In this document: in pieces, positions 1 through 7,820 of the stretch
Numbering within the stretch: the first letter of the stretch is position 1
How the letters are laid out: the number at the start of each line of letters is the position of its first letter
DNA from: Pseudomonadota bacterium
Lineage (GTDB): Bacteria; Pseudomonadota; Gammaproteobacteria; Acidiferrobacterales; UBA6901
DNA length: 42,823 nucleotides
Assembly: GCA_027364845.1 (NCBI GenBank)
Contig: DAHXOO010000006.1
Location: 67,084-109,906, forward strand
Direction of reading: 5' to 3'
Made by a program: the position numbers and the translations under genes
The notes under the pieces: generated by a model
Database searches by the model: none
What the model was told of the DNA's origin: nothing
The model's input: only the letters and a program-made list of their open reading frames with translations

Positions 1-1
1 T

Positions 2-805
2 CTCGGCCTGCCTGATGAGGCCGAGACGCAGGCGGTGGTGAGTCTGTGCACGCCATCCGGTGTCACTGCGGATTGGTTCGACCTGCCCGTACCACGCATC
101 GGCGCTGTATCCGGGGATATTTTCGGCCAGGGGCCTTTCAAGGTGTGGAGTGGCTGTCGCGTTGCCGAAAGCGGCCACGCCGAGGCGGTCATTTGCGGGA
201 GTCAGAGTGCGATCCGGACCTCGCAAGGGGTGCGCGCGCTAACCTCGCCGATCGAGGTTGCGGAAGTCCACGGGTACGATGTGTTACGACTCGGTCACTA
301 CCCGGCGCTCAACGTCCTGGTCCAGGCTCTGCCCGTCGGCGTGCGCGAAATGGACCATATCCCGCTGCACCTGATCATGGGGGGCGTTACATTTGGAGAT
401 CCACTCACCGCGATTCGCGACGGCCGCTACCGCCTGAAACACATCGTATCGGCCAATCTGAGCGACCAGTCGATCACGTTGTCGCATCCGCTCGCGCGCG
501 GCGAAAGACTGTTCTGGGCGATGCGCGACACGCTCACTGCCGAGCGCGATATGCGCCAGACGATCGAACGTACGCGTGAGCAGCTCGCCGCTGCGCCGGA
601 TTTCGCGCTGCTGTTCCCGTGTATGGGGCGCGGACCCCATTTCTACGGAAATCGCGACCGTGACCTGGACCAGCTGCGCACGACCTTTCCGGATCTGCCC
701 ATTATCGGTTTCTACGGGAATGGTGAGATCGGACCCGTGGATGGGGGTAATCATCTGTACCAGTATTCCACCGTACTGGGGCTGTTCCGGGCGCAATCCG
801 GCTAG
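2..805 (+). CDS. FIST domain protein, 5' end cut by window
   Basis: The reading frame is open from base 2, so the N-terminus lies outside the window; about 267 residues are visible. The C-terminal half fits a FIST_C domain: a FALLFPCMGRG strand, a GNRDRDLDQL stretch, then GFYGNGEIGP near the end, which is the typical signature of this sensory family. FIST proteins are thought to bind small ligands such as amino acids and often sit in signalling contexts; no enzyme activity is known for the domain alone. A GTG at 35 could be mistaken for the start, but homologous FIST proteins are about 380-400 residues, so the true start should be upstream. The next gene follows after 12 bases, suggesting co-transcription. 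Confidence 0.8.
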   Translation, partial: LGLPDEAETQAVVSLCTPSGVTADWFDLPVPRIGAVSGDIFGQGPFKVWSGCRVAESGHAEAVICGSQSAIRTSQGVRALTSPIEVAEVHGYDVLRLGHYPALNVLVQALPVGVREMDHIPLHLIMGGVTFGDPLTAIRDGRYRLKHIVSANLSDQSITLSHPLARGERLFWAMRDTLTAERDMRQTIERTREQLAAAPDFALLFPCMGRGPHFYGNRDRDLDQLRTTFPDLPIIGFYGNGEIGPVDGGNHLYQYSTVLGLFRAQSG

Positions 806-817
806 GAACTTGCCCCC

Positions 818-1264
818 GTGTACACGCCGGACCGCAAACGTCTGCGGGAAACTTTCTTCCTCGCCTGGCGGCACTACCGCGATGGCCTGCCGCTCGAGGG
901 AATCGAGCCGCTGATCGTAGCGGTGGCCGAACGCCATCCCGAGTACCATGCGATACTCGAAAATGCCGAGGACCATGGTGATCGGGATTACCAGGCTGAG
1001 TTTGGACAGACCAATCCCTTTCTGCACCTGGGCATGCACATCGCCATCGCCGAGCAGCTTTCCATCGACCAGCCGCACGGGGTACGCGCCTGTTATCAGG
1101 CACTGCGTGCCGGCAGCAGCAGTGAACACGACGCCGAGCACCGCATGATGGAGTGCCTGGGCGAAACCTTGTGGCAGGCGGGACGCGCGAGCGCCGCGCC
1201 CGATCCGCAAGCCTATCTCGACTGCCTGGAGCGTCTGTACGGCAAGAACCCGCGGCTAGGCTGA
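818..1264 (+). CDS. DUF1841 family protein
   Basis: A 148-residue soluble protein starting at GTG 818. The central stretch QTNPFLHLGMHIAIAEQLS and the later MECLGETLWQAGR segment are hallmarks of DUF1841, a small family common in beta- and gammaproteobacteria with no known function. Length matches the family (about 140-150). It lies 12 bases after the FIST gene on the same strand, so the two are probably one transcript. No signal peptide or membrane segment is visible. The family call is strong; the function is unknown. Confidence 0.85.
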   Translation: MYTPDRKRLRETFFLAWRHYRDGLPLEGIEPLIVAVAERHPEYHAILENAEDHGDRDYQAEFGQTNPFLHLGMHIAIAEQLSIDQPHGVRACYQALRAGSSSEHDAEHRMMECLGETLWQAGRASAAPDPQAYLDCLERLYGKNPRLG

Positions 1265-1334
1265 AGCATTCCAGCCCGACTGGCGCATCCCGCTGCGGCG
1301 ATCATCAGAATCCATCGCAGCCGCCGCGGGACCA

Positions 1335-2009
1335 TCACGACAAACTGCCTGGGTTGAGGGGAAATATTTGGGGCGAGCGCCGCACTACCATGGGTTGCAG
1401 CACCGGGTAGTACTGGGCTACACAAATCAGGTCTTCCCAGGTGTCTATGTCACGCAATGAAGCAAGCGTGTGGAACTCGATCCCTGCCGCCCGGGCGCGC
1501 GCCTGGGTTTCATTCAAGACCAGATTCCCGCCCCAGTCCACGCCACTGAACAGTGCCGGCTCGGCCCGCTGCAATCCAATGAAATAGAAACCACCATCCA
1601 TGGCCGGACCGATGACGCTGCCGCCCCGGGCGAGCGTCTCATAGGCGTCTTCCAAGGTGCCGGCATCGCAGTGGGGCACATCACACCCCATCACCGCTGC
1701 TGCACCGCACCGCTCAATACCCCGGCGCAGAGAGCCGAACATGCGCTCACCTAGATCGCCTTCACCCTGAGCCGCCAGATGCACATGCAAATCAGCGGCG
1801 AGATGTTCGAACAGCGGGTGCCGGGCATCCGGCGCACCGCAGAGATAGACCTCGCCGGGCCAGTTGTCCGCTGCCAGCGCCACAGTCTCGCGGATGAGGA
1901 CGGCCGCGATTTCAGCGGCGCGCTCCGCCCCGCAGACCTGCGCCAAACGCGTCTTGACCTGTCCGGCAAGCGGTTGTTTTGCGAACAGGATCAAATCCGG
2001 CCGTTTCAT
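1335..2009 (-). CDS. DUF2064 / TIGR04282-type glycosyltransferase
   Basis: A 224-residue protein beginning MKRPDLILFAKQPLAGQVKTRL, the nucleotide-sugar-binding N-terminus typical of the DUF2064 (TIGR04282, 'arsenosugar biosynthesis glycosyltransferase') family. A GCDVPHCD motif near residue 100 is in the position of the metal-binding acidic motif of GT-A-like folds, and GPAMDGGFYFIGL follows as in the family. It begins 21 bases after the stop of the GT2 gene at 2031-2747, so the two form a pair. The same pairing is common in bacteria that lack arsenosugar genes; none are visible here, so the substrate is unknown. Confidence 0.8.
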   Translation of the reverse strand: MKRPDLILFAKQPLAGQVKTRLAQVCGAERAAEIAAVLIRETVALAADNWPGEVYLCGAPDARHPLFEHLAADLHVHLAAQGEGDLGERMFGSLRRGIERCGAAAVMGCDVPHCDAGTLEDAYETLARGGSVIGPAMDGGFYFIGLQRAEPALFSGVDWGGNLVLNETQARARAAGIEFHTLASLRDIDTWEDLICVAQYYPVLQPMVVRRSPQIFPLNPGSLS

Positions 2010-2030
2010 GGCGCAGTACCTGGCGGTGAC

Positions 2031-2747
2031 TCAGCGTACATCAGGGTAGAACCGCGCAAGTTGCGCCGCAGGGATGCCTGACCAGTATAGAAGCCGCAGA
2101 CCCCACATGCGCAGAACGGTGCGCACGATTCCGCCACGCTGCCAGCGGCGCGCCGCACTGATCACTGGGGTGCGGATGCGAGCGGGCCACGCCAGTGTAC
2201 ACAGCCGACGGGAAAGGTCTATGTCTTCCATCAGCGGAATCGGGGCGAAACCGCGCAGCATCGCGAAAATATCGCGTCGCACGAATTGCGCCTGATCGCC
2301 AGTGGCGATGCCGGTAATTGCCGAGCGCCAGTTCATCGCCCACTCTATGAGTCGGAACGGAAACTGCGGGCTATCGAGGCGCACGTCGAAACGGCCCCAT
2401 TCGTAACGGCGCCGTACCGCCTCCCGGATCGCTTCTGCCGCCCGGGGTGGTAAGCTGGCGTCGGCATGCAGAAAAAGCAGCACCTCGCAAGTCGCGGCAA
2501 CCGCGCCCCGGTTCATCTGGATGGCGCGTCCGCGTCCCGAGTGCAGCAGGGCCACGCGGCCGGTGGTCTGCGGCTCGCGCGCCAGAGTATCGACCAGAGC
2601 CCGCACCTGCGTGGTGGTTCCGTCGTCACTGCCGCCGTCAACCACGATCACCTCATCAAAGCCGGCGTCGACCAGTACCTGCAGCCGCTCACCGATCTGG
2701 GCCGCCTCGTTCAGGACCGGGATGATCACCGCCACCCGGGGCGCCAT
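2031..2747 (-). CDS. family 2 glycosyltransferase, TIGR04283-type
   Basis: A GT-A fold glycosyltransferase of 238 residues. I place the start at the ATG of MAPRVAVIIPVLNEAAQIG because the GT2 domain begins there; the frame stays open upstream but that part (to 2927) is arginine-rich and unlike the family. Visible motifs are VDGGSDDGT (nucleotide-sugar binding), FLHADASLP (the DXD-like metal site) and a late LMEDIDLSRRL segment with the catalytic-type ED. It belongs to the TIGR04283 group that is regularly coupled to the DUF2064 protein encoded just downstream. No membrane helices are seen. The acceptor sugar or lipid cannot be told from the sequence. Confidence 0.82.
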   Translation of the reverse strand: MAPRVAVIIPVLNEAAQIGERLQVLVDAGFDEVIVVDGGSDDGTTTQVRALVDTLAREPQTTGRVALLHSGRGRAIQMNRGAVAATCEVLLFLHADASLPPRAAEAIREAVRRRYEWGRFDVRLDSPQFPFRLIEWAMNWRSAITGIATGDQAQFVRRDIFAMLRGFAPIPLMEDIDLSRRLCTLAWPARIRTPVISAARRWQRGGIVRTVLRMWGLRLLYWSGIPAAQLARFYPDVR

Positions 2748-3014
2748 GTGGCCAACGCCTACGCTGCCTGTCGGGAGCAGTCGTGCCGCACCTGCGGCAC
2801 GAACCGCGGCGGCGGTGGCAATCCGCCCGATTTGATCTCGACCGTCGTGGTCTTCACCCATGCGACAACCCCGTTCACCGCCCTTCCTGAAAGTACGGCC
2901 GCAATTCATCTGCCTGGGACCTTGCACCCATCACGCACCGGTCTAACCTTGGTCTCCGGCAGCCATTATATTACGGGCCGGCACCGTAAAGACAAAAAGC
3001 ACTTGCAATCGTCT

Positions 3015-3157
3015 ACACTAGGGAGTAAATAGCCGACTGGATCATGACTGACTCAACTGACTGCTGTAGTATCGATTCCGCCTCGACCTCTGCGGCCAAG
3101 CGCATGCGGAGTTCTGATGCTATCAAACGCCAACGGGGCCCGACGCCCCGTTTTTTT
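3015..3157 (+). ncRNA. candidate small RNA ending at a strong terminator
   Basis: Between the divergent glycosyltransferase start (2747) and the terminator at 3133-3157 there is no convincing coding frame, yet the terminator must end some plus-strand transcript. Weak promoter-like hexamers (TTGCAA near 3004 and TACACT/TAAATA near 3015-3030) lie about 130 bases upstream. The candidate is a short RNA or an attenuated leader of the downstream DUF2156 operon. I recognise no known RNA family here. Boundaries at the 5' side are a guess. Confidence 0.25.
3133..3157 (+). terminator. rho-independent terminator
   Basis: A 7-base-pair stem ACGGGGC/GCCCCGT with a CCGAC loop is followed directly by seven T residues. 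This is a textbook intrinsic terminator on the plus strand. It lies 64 bases before the small leader ORF at 3221, so it either ends a short upstream RNA or acts as an attenuator for the DUF2156 operon. Confidence 0.8.
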
Positions 3158-3220
3158 ATGGCTGCTCATCCTCGCGTTTGCGGTCCGTTCACCTAACCAT
3201 ACCCAAAATAAGGAGCCACC

Positions 3221-3322
3221 GTGCCCGAAAAAACTGAAAACGAACCTCCTGAACCTTTGACGGCGCCGACATGCGCCGGGACCCTCCGTGGCACACACCA
3301 TGAAGGAGCCCGCCCATGCTGA
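3221..3322 (+). CDS. 33-residue leader ORF, translationally linked to next gene
   Basis: A GTG start at 3221 is preceded at good spacing by AAGGAG (3210-3215). The frame runs 33 codons (begins MPEKTENEPPEP) and its TGA stop overlaps the ATG of the DUF2156 gene by seven bases. The position after a strong terminator and the tight overlap suggest a leader peptide or translational coupling. The product has no recognisable domain, is proline-rich, and could simply be a chance frame, because the DUF2156 ATG has its own AAGGAG about 8 bases upstream. Confidence 0.35.
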   Translation: MPEKTENEPPEPLTAPTCAGTLRGTHHEGARPC

Positions 3323-4410
3323 ACGCCGTCAATGCCGTCATGGATGTTCACTTCCTGACTCCCGTCGGCCCCGCGCCCGTCCCTCCCGGCGACTCAGCTG
3401 CCGGTCAGAGAACTGCCCGCCACGAGTCTCCTCCCAAACGCTACCTTGTCGCCGGAAAGTACCGGCTTTATCCGTTCGATCGCAGTGCCAAGGCCTATTT
3501 CGACGATGCCTGCGCCCGTGGCAACGTGGCATTGTCGGACTACAGCTTTGCCAATAACGTCGTCTGGCTGGCCCAGGCGAGCGGCTTTTACCAGATCATC
3601 GAAGGCTGCTTCTGTCTCTTCGCCCTGAACGGCAACGGCCTGACCATGCTCCTGCCGCCGCTGGGAGACAGCTCACGCCAATATCGAGCGCTAAAGATAT
3701 GCGTAAAAATCATGGACTTGTACAATCCGTCACCGCTTCAAGCCCGACTCGATTTCGTGTACAAGGATTTCCTCAAGGTCCTGGAGCTGGACGCCGAGAC
3801 CGGCGCGGCTCTGATCAACGGCGAGCGCTGGCACGTGGAGGTAACCAATCCGGACTATATCTACCGGACTCAGGATCTAATCGAGCTGCGGGGCAACGCA
3901 TATAAAACCAAGCGCAATGAAATCAACCAGTTCCGCCGCGCCTATCCTAATCACTCCCTGGTACCGTTCAACATGGCCCATCGCGACGAGGCGCGGGCAC
4001 TGGTGAACACCTGGATGCAGAATCGCCTGCGTACCCTGCCGGACGGACCGGTGGAGGAGTTTCTGTACAACCTGGAGATGGAACGCAAAGCCATCCAGCG
4101 CGCCATCGCCCTATACGAAGAGCTCGGATTGGATGGTATGAGCCTGTTCATCGATGGACGCCTGGAAGGCTTTACCTTCGGTGAACGCCTTAACCGGGAT
4201 GTTGCTAATGTACTAATTGAAAAGACTAATTTTAACATCCAGGGCGCCGCTCAGTACCTGTTTCGGGAGTTCAGCAAGGTCTTTGGCGACTGTACCTACA
4301 TCAATGTGGGCGATGACCTCGGCTTCGAGAACCTGCGGCGCGTAAAGATGAGCTACCGGCCGGCCATGTTCGGCGAGAAGATCATCCTGAGACGCCCCTT
4401 GTCCGAGTGA
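3316..4410 (+). CDS. DUF2156 (phosphatidylglycerol lysyltransferase C-terminal-like) protein
   Basis: A 364-residue soluble protein without the N-terminal membrane domain of MprF. It shows the double GNAT-like layout of DUF2156: an ADYSFANN-like N-terminal region (SDYSFANNVVW, about residue 75), a central DLIELRGNAYKTKRNEIN segment (about 187-205), and a C-terminal GLDGMSLFIDGRLEGFTFGE strand pair ending with INVGDDLGFENLRRVKMSYRP. Such proteins transfer or are thought to transfer an aminoacyl or acyl group; the acceptor is unknown here. An AAGGAG sits upstream of the chosen ATG. Its stop overlaps the start of the GNAT gene (TGATG), so the two are co-translated. Confidence 0.8.
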   Translation: MLNAVNAVMDVHFLTPVGPAPVPPGDSAAGQRTARHESPPKRYLVAGKYRLYPFDRSAKAYFDDACARGNVALSDYSFANNVVWLAQASGFYQIIEGCFCLFALNGNGLTMLLPPLGDSSRQYRALKICVKIMDLYNPSPLQARLDFVYKDFLKVLELDAETGAALINGERWHVEVTNPDYIYRTQDLIELRGNAYKTKRNEINQFRRAYPNHSLVPFNMAHRDEARALVNTWMQNRLRTLPDGPVEEFLYNLEMERKAIQRAIALYEELGLDGMSLFIDGRLEGFTFGERLNRDVANVLIEKTNFNIQGAAQYLFREFSKVFGDCTYINVGDDLGFENLRRVKMSYRPAMFGEKIILRRPLSE

Positions 4411-4970
4411 TGGCTGCCAGGCCGGCGATACGCCGCGCTGGGTCGTCCGACCTTGACCAGATCGTCACGCTGGAACGGGAGTGCTTCGGTGACGTCGACG
4501 GAGCCTTTTCGCGCCGTCAGCTCGGACGCCTGCTCGCCAATCCCAATGCCTACTGGATCCTGGGGGCCGATGACCAGGCTGTAGCCTGTTGGCTGACTGC
4601 CGGCAACGGCCGGGCCCGTTGGGCACGGCTCTACTCTCTGGCGGTTCACCCCAAGCTGCGCGGTCAGGGCTGGGGCGGACGGCTACTGCGCGCTGGCTTG
4701 GCGTGGATGCAGGCATGTGGTTTGTCGGTCTGTCACGCGGAAGTCAAAGCTGACAATCACGCGGCACGTCGGCTTTATGCGCAATTCGGCTTTCAGGAAA
4801 TCGGTCAACTTCCCGGCTACTACGGGCCCGGCATTGACGGCCTGCGTCTGGTTCTACACCTGAGTACCACGAAATCCGCCGTAGCCGGCGGGGCATCGAC
4901 TGACAGCCATTCGCGCCAACGCGCATACAACCGGTCGGGACGCGCGATGGGCACTAGGAGCCGGCGCTGA
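4410..4970 (+). CDS. GNAT family N-acetyltransferase
   Basis: A 186-residue protein whose ATG overlaps the DUF2156 stop by one base. The acetyl-CoA binding motif A is clear: LYSLAVHPKLRGQGWGGRLL (about residues 71-91), followed by HAEVKADNHAARRLYAQFGF, the NxxA-xxLY-xxxGF motif B of RimI-like enzymes. It probably acetylates an amino group on a protein or small molecule; the substrate is unknown. The last 35 residues are Ser/Arg/Gly-rich and run 17 bases into the convergent dehydrogenase gene, so this tail is probably not part of the fold. The coupling with DUF2156 suggests a shared acyl-transfer pathway. Confidence 0.82.
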   Translation: MAARPAIRRAGSSDLDQIVTLERECFGDVDGAFSRRQLGRLLANPNAYWILGADDQAVACWLTAGNGRARWARLYSLAVHPKLRGQGWGGRLLRAGLAWMQACGLSVCHAEVKADNHAARRLYAQFGFQEIGQLPGYYGPGIDGLRLVLHLSTTKSAVAGGASTDSHSRQRAYNRSGRAMGTRSRR

Positions 4971-5856
4971 GACCGGCGTCTTCGCGCGCACCCAGAGCCA
5001 ACGCAGTCCAGTCCAAGTCGCCACGGTTTCGAGCGAGGCCCGCAAGCAGGCGATCATGCAGAAGGCTGGCAAGCGGCATGGGCACGCGGCTCTCATTGGC
5101 GGTCTGCAGCACGAGATCGATATCCTTCTTTCCCAGCGACAGCTTGAAACCTGCCGGTTCATAGGTCCCCGAAGCGATAAGCCGGCCGTAGTTCTGATAG
5201 ACCGGGCCACCAAACAGGGTTTCGCTCATCAACGAGGCGAAGCGCCCAGGGTCGACTCCGTTCTTTGCGGCGAGCGTAAACGATTCGGCCATGGCTTCGA
5301 GCGCGGTGACGATCAGGAAATTGCCTGCGAGCTTGACCACGTTCGCAGCCGTCGGGTTGTCGCCAAAATCATAGACTCGCTGCCCCATGACATCGAGCAA
5401 AGCTTGCACGCGGGATTTGGCGGCTGACGCACCGGCCACACAAATCCACAGCTTCCTGGCGGCCGCCGCTTCCGGACGCCCGAACACCGGCGCCGCCACA
5501 TAGGCACTGCCCCGGTCCGCGTGGTAATCGGCGAGCCGCCGCGCCGTCGCTGGCGCCACCGTGCTCATCGACAAATGCACGCCACCCTCGCCCAGCACTT
5601 CTCCAAAACCGCCCATACACAGCACCACATCCTCCAGAGCCTGGTCATTCGCAACCATAGTCACAACGATTCCGCCAGGCTTGGCCGCTTCGGCAGGTTT
5701 GGCCGCCGGCGTCACGCCGACGGGACCCAGCTCCTGAATTCTGCCAGCGCTGCGGTTGTAAGCATGCAGGTGATAACCCGCACTGAGAAGATTGGTAGCC
5801 ATGGGTTGCCCCATCTGCCCGAGACCGATAAAGCCGATCGTCTGGTCATTGTCCAT
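4954..5856 (-). CDS. NAD(P)-dependent beta-hydroxyacid dehydrogenase (3-hydroxyisobutyrate dehydrogenase family)
   Basis: A 300-residue enzyme with the N-terminal Rossmann motif GFIGLGQMGQPMATNLL (residues 8-24), the substrate-binding region HLSMSTVAPATARRL (about 93-107), and the catalytic-lysine stretch AANVVKLAGNFL (about 170-181). These define the 3-hydroxyisobutyrate, tartronate semialdehyde and glyoxylate/succinic-semialdehyde reductase superfamily. Which acid it reduces or oxidises cannot be told. In an autotroph, handling glyoxylate or tartronate semialdehyde from photorespiratory phosphoglycolate is one possibility. A GGAG lies about 10 bases before the ATG. The 3' end overlaps the convergent GNAT gene by 17 bases. 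Confidence 0.85.
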   Translation of the reverse strand: MDNDQTIGFIGLGQMGQPMATNLLSAGYHLHAYNRSAGRIQELGPVGVTPAAKPAEAAKPGGIVVTMVANDQALEDVVLCMGGFGEVLGEGGVHLSMSTVAPATARRLADYHADRGSAYVAAPVFGRPEAAAARKLWICVAGASAAKSRVQALLDVMGQRVYDFGDNPTAANVVKLAGNFLIVTALEAMAESFTLAAKNGVDPGRFASLMSETLFGGPVYQNYGRLIASGTYEPAGFKLSLGKKDIDLVLQTANESRVPMPLASLLHDRLLAGLARNRGDLDWTALALGAREDAGLSAGS

Positions 5857-6540
5857 ATCGTTGTTTCTCCGTGATTCAGATTGAGAAAGACATCATTGCA
5901 CGCCGGATTCCGTCCGCCCAACGTTCAGGTAGCCGGCGGACTGATCCCAGGATTCTTTCGAGACCCTGGTTTTGGCATCGGGTGCAGTTCTCGACACTTC
6001 GTCGAGGGTTCACTTGCGTTCGCCTCACGATATCCCACCTGACAGCGGTACCGCTGCCTTTTCTCTGGACGCTCACCACCGATGCTCTTAACATCGGCAG
6101 CTCCGAGTGGTTTGACCTCTGCGCCTGAACGCCGAGGAGCCTACCCTCATCTTGGTTACAGCATGCCATCCCACTTTCCGTGCTGAGATGACTTCTTGGC
6201 ACACTGACAGCTATGCTGACAAATGCCGCTTACCAGGCGAAGCAGGTGGCGATCGCCGATACGGTGTTCCGGAAACTGTGACGTCCAGTCGTGGGAAGTC
6301 ATACCAAAATAATGGGCCACGATGTGCAAAATGCCTTTGTGGACCTACCGAGTGATGAGCCAGAGTTCATGTCCTTGGGAGCGAAGTCTATACGAGCACA
6401 GCGGTCCGACGACACAGATACAGCGCGAGAGCTATCTGGAGCGGATCGTCGCTATGCCGCAGGCCACTGCAAAGAAGATCGCGCAGTTCATCAAACGCAA
6501 TTGCTTGTCCCGGTCAGCAGTTGATTTGACTGAATGGTGC
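5857..6540. other. gene-free stretch with intron-like and decayed sequence
   Basis: There is no intact gene in these 684 bases. The left half resembles group II intron RNA on the minus strand (annotated separately). The right half, about 6313-6510 on the plus strand, has protein-like pieces in two different frames (MGHDVQNAFVDLPSDEPEF, then ESYLERIVAMPQATAKK), as if a small gene had suffered a frameshift. No family was recognised. The region lies between the end of selD and the start of the hydroxyacid dehydrogenase and may mark a past insertion. Confidence 0.4.
5885..6170 (-). ncRNA. possible group II intron RNA remnant (domain I-like)
   Basis: On the minus strand this segment contains runs that I associate with domain I of proteobacterial group II introns: GTTAAGAGCATCGG (near 6085), then GGTGGGATATCGTGAGGCG and AACGCAAGTGAACCCTCGA (about 6005-6045), and ACCTGAACGTTGGGCGGAC (about 5910-5930). 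No reverse transcriptase/maturase frame and no domain V hairpin are visible, so if the call is right this is a truncated, dead copy. The ends are approximate. The identification is by memory of such introns and needs a covariance-model search. Confidence 0.4.
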
Positions 6541-7602
6541 TCAGCACACCGTCACTTTGGCTGGCCCAGCGTGCATGGTACCAATCACACAAGCCTGATC
6601 GAAGTCCTCGCTTCGAAATACCCCCAAAACTTCATTAGCCGTCTCCGGCGCACACGCCACCAGCAGGCCGCCGCTAGTTTGCGGGTCATTCAGCAGCTTG
6701 TGTTGCCAGGTGGGCAGGTGCACCGGGATCACGACGTCATGACCGTAGCTGTTCCAGTTACGCTCCGCGGCACCAGTAGCATAGCCTTGCTGCGCCAATT
6801 GGCGCGAAACGCTCCAAAATGGCAATTGGTCGAACTGCAAGCTTGCACCCATTCTGGAACCGTGACAGATTTCAAGCAGATGACCCAACAGAGAAAATCC
6901 GGTGACATCGGTCATCGCGTGGACGCCAGGTATTTCGGCCAGTCGGATGCCGGGAGTATTGAGCTTGGTGGTGCTGGCCAACATCTGGCGGTAGCCTTCC
7001 GCGGACAACTCTCTCTTTTTCAGCGCGGCACTCATTACTCCGACACCTAGCGGCTTGCCGAGCACGAGCAAATCACCAGCACGGGCCATGTCGTTGCGCT
7101 TGACTCGGTCCGGATGCACGATACCGAGCACCGCTAGACCGTAGATAGGCTCGGGCGCGTCTATCGAGTGACCACCCGCGATAGGGATGCCCGCAGTAGC
7201 GCACGTCGATTCACCGCCGGCAAGGATTTCCCGGATTATTTCTACCGGCAACTTGCCGATTGGCATGCCGACAATGGCAAGCGCGAAAATTGGCTTGCCG
7301 CCCATGGCATACACGTCAGAAATGGCGTTGGTGGCGGCAATGCGGCCAAAATCGAAAGCATCGTCCACGATCGGCATGAAAAAATCCGTGGTAGCAACGA
7401 TCGCTTGGCTGTCATTGAGCTTATATACGGCCGCGTCGTCGCTGGATTCTGTACCCACCAGCAGTTCCGGCGGCAGGAAGCGAGCAGCGCCAGAACTGGC
7501 CAGGATTTTGGACAACACCGCCGGCGCGATCTTGCAGCCGCAACCGCCTGCGTGAGAATACTGGGTCAGACGGATTTGTGCCGATGCCAGGGAGTCGTAC
7601 AT
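6541..7602 (-). CDS. selD: selenide, water dikinase (selenophosphate synthetase)
   Basis: SelD makes selenophosphate, the selenium donor for SelA, from selenide and ATP in the cytoplasm. The 353-residue product starts at MYDSLASAQIRLTQYSHAG, chosen because it aligns with the N-terminus of known SelD and has GAGAAGG 8 bases upstream. The catalytic GCGCK motif (Cys21, Cys23, Lys24, equivalent to Cys17, Cys19 and Lys20 of E. coli) is intact and uses cysteine, so SelD is not itself a selenoprotein here. ATP-binding and dimer regions such as VATTDFFMPIVDD, GGKPIFALAIVGMP and AGGHSIDAPEPIYG are present. It is the last gene of the selenocysteine block, 121 bases downstream of selC. Confidence 0.97.
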   Translation of the reverse strand: MYDSLASAQIRLTQYSHAGGCGCKIAPAVLSKILASSGAARFLPPELLVGTESSDDAAVYKLNDSQAIVATTDFFMPIVDDAFDFGRIAATNAISDVYAMGGKPIFALAIVGMPIGKLPVEIIREILAGGESTCATAGIPIAGGHSIDAPEPIYGLAVLGIVHPDRVKRNDMARAGDLLVLGKPLGVGVMSAALKKRELSAEGYRQMLASTTKLNTPGIRLAEIPGVHAMTDVTGFSLLGHLLEICHGSRMGASLQFDQLPFWSVSRQLAQQGYATGAAERNWNSYGHDVVIPVHLPTWQHKLLNDPQTSGGLLVACAPETANEVLGVFRSEDFDQACVIGTMHAGPAKVTVC

Positions 7603-7723
7603 TCTTAGTACCTTCTCAGATAAACCGCGCGATTCGCTAACCACGTTTTGCAGCAGAAACCCCAGGATAAAACTGCACCTCACACACTGTTTTTGCGAAA
7701 ATCCGAAGAGCCGTTTAAATAGA

Positions 7724-7820
7724 TGGCGGAAGAGAGCAGGAGTCGAACCCACCAGGGACCGACTGACGGCCCCTACCTGATTTGAAGTCAGGTCGCCCCA
7801 CCGGGGTGCGTATCTCTTCC
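7724..7820 (-). tRNA. selC: tRNA-Sec (anticodon UCA)
   Basis: The 97-base gene reads from GGAAGAGA to a matching TCTCTTCC followed by an encoded CCA. The 8-base-pair acceptor stem, long D-stem (CACCCC/GGGGCG region), anticodon loop CTTCAAA with UCA anticodon, and long variable arm (GGGGCCG/CGGTCCC) are the hallmarks of bacterial selenocysteine tRNA. It lies inside the sel operon between selB and selD, and its 5' third overlaps the end of selB, so its maturation requires processing of the long transcript or a promoter inside selB. Charged first with serine, it is converted by SelA and delivered to UGA by SelB. Confidence 0.97.

Noticed and set aside
284-1210. 308-residue minus-strand frame opposite the FIST and DUF1841 genes
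   Set aside because: It covers two well-recognised plus-strand genes and shows no family motif of its own.
2748-2927. N-terminal extension of the GT2 gene
   Set aside because: Arginine-rich and unlike the family; the GT2 domain begins at the ATG at 2747.
6322-7050. 242-residue plus-strand frame overlapping selD
   Set aside because: Its second half lies opposite selD, which is certain; the frame is a shadow, though its first part is discussed as decayed sequence.
7603-7752. N-terminal extension of selD into selC
   Set aside because: The extra 50 residues have no SelD counterpart and would start inside the tRNA gene; the ATG at 7602 has a good ribosome site.
7788-7790. selB UGA stop read as selenocysteine
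   Set aside because: Only four codons follow before TAG, and the downstream structure is the tRNA itself; a real SECIS is unlikely.
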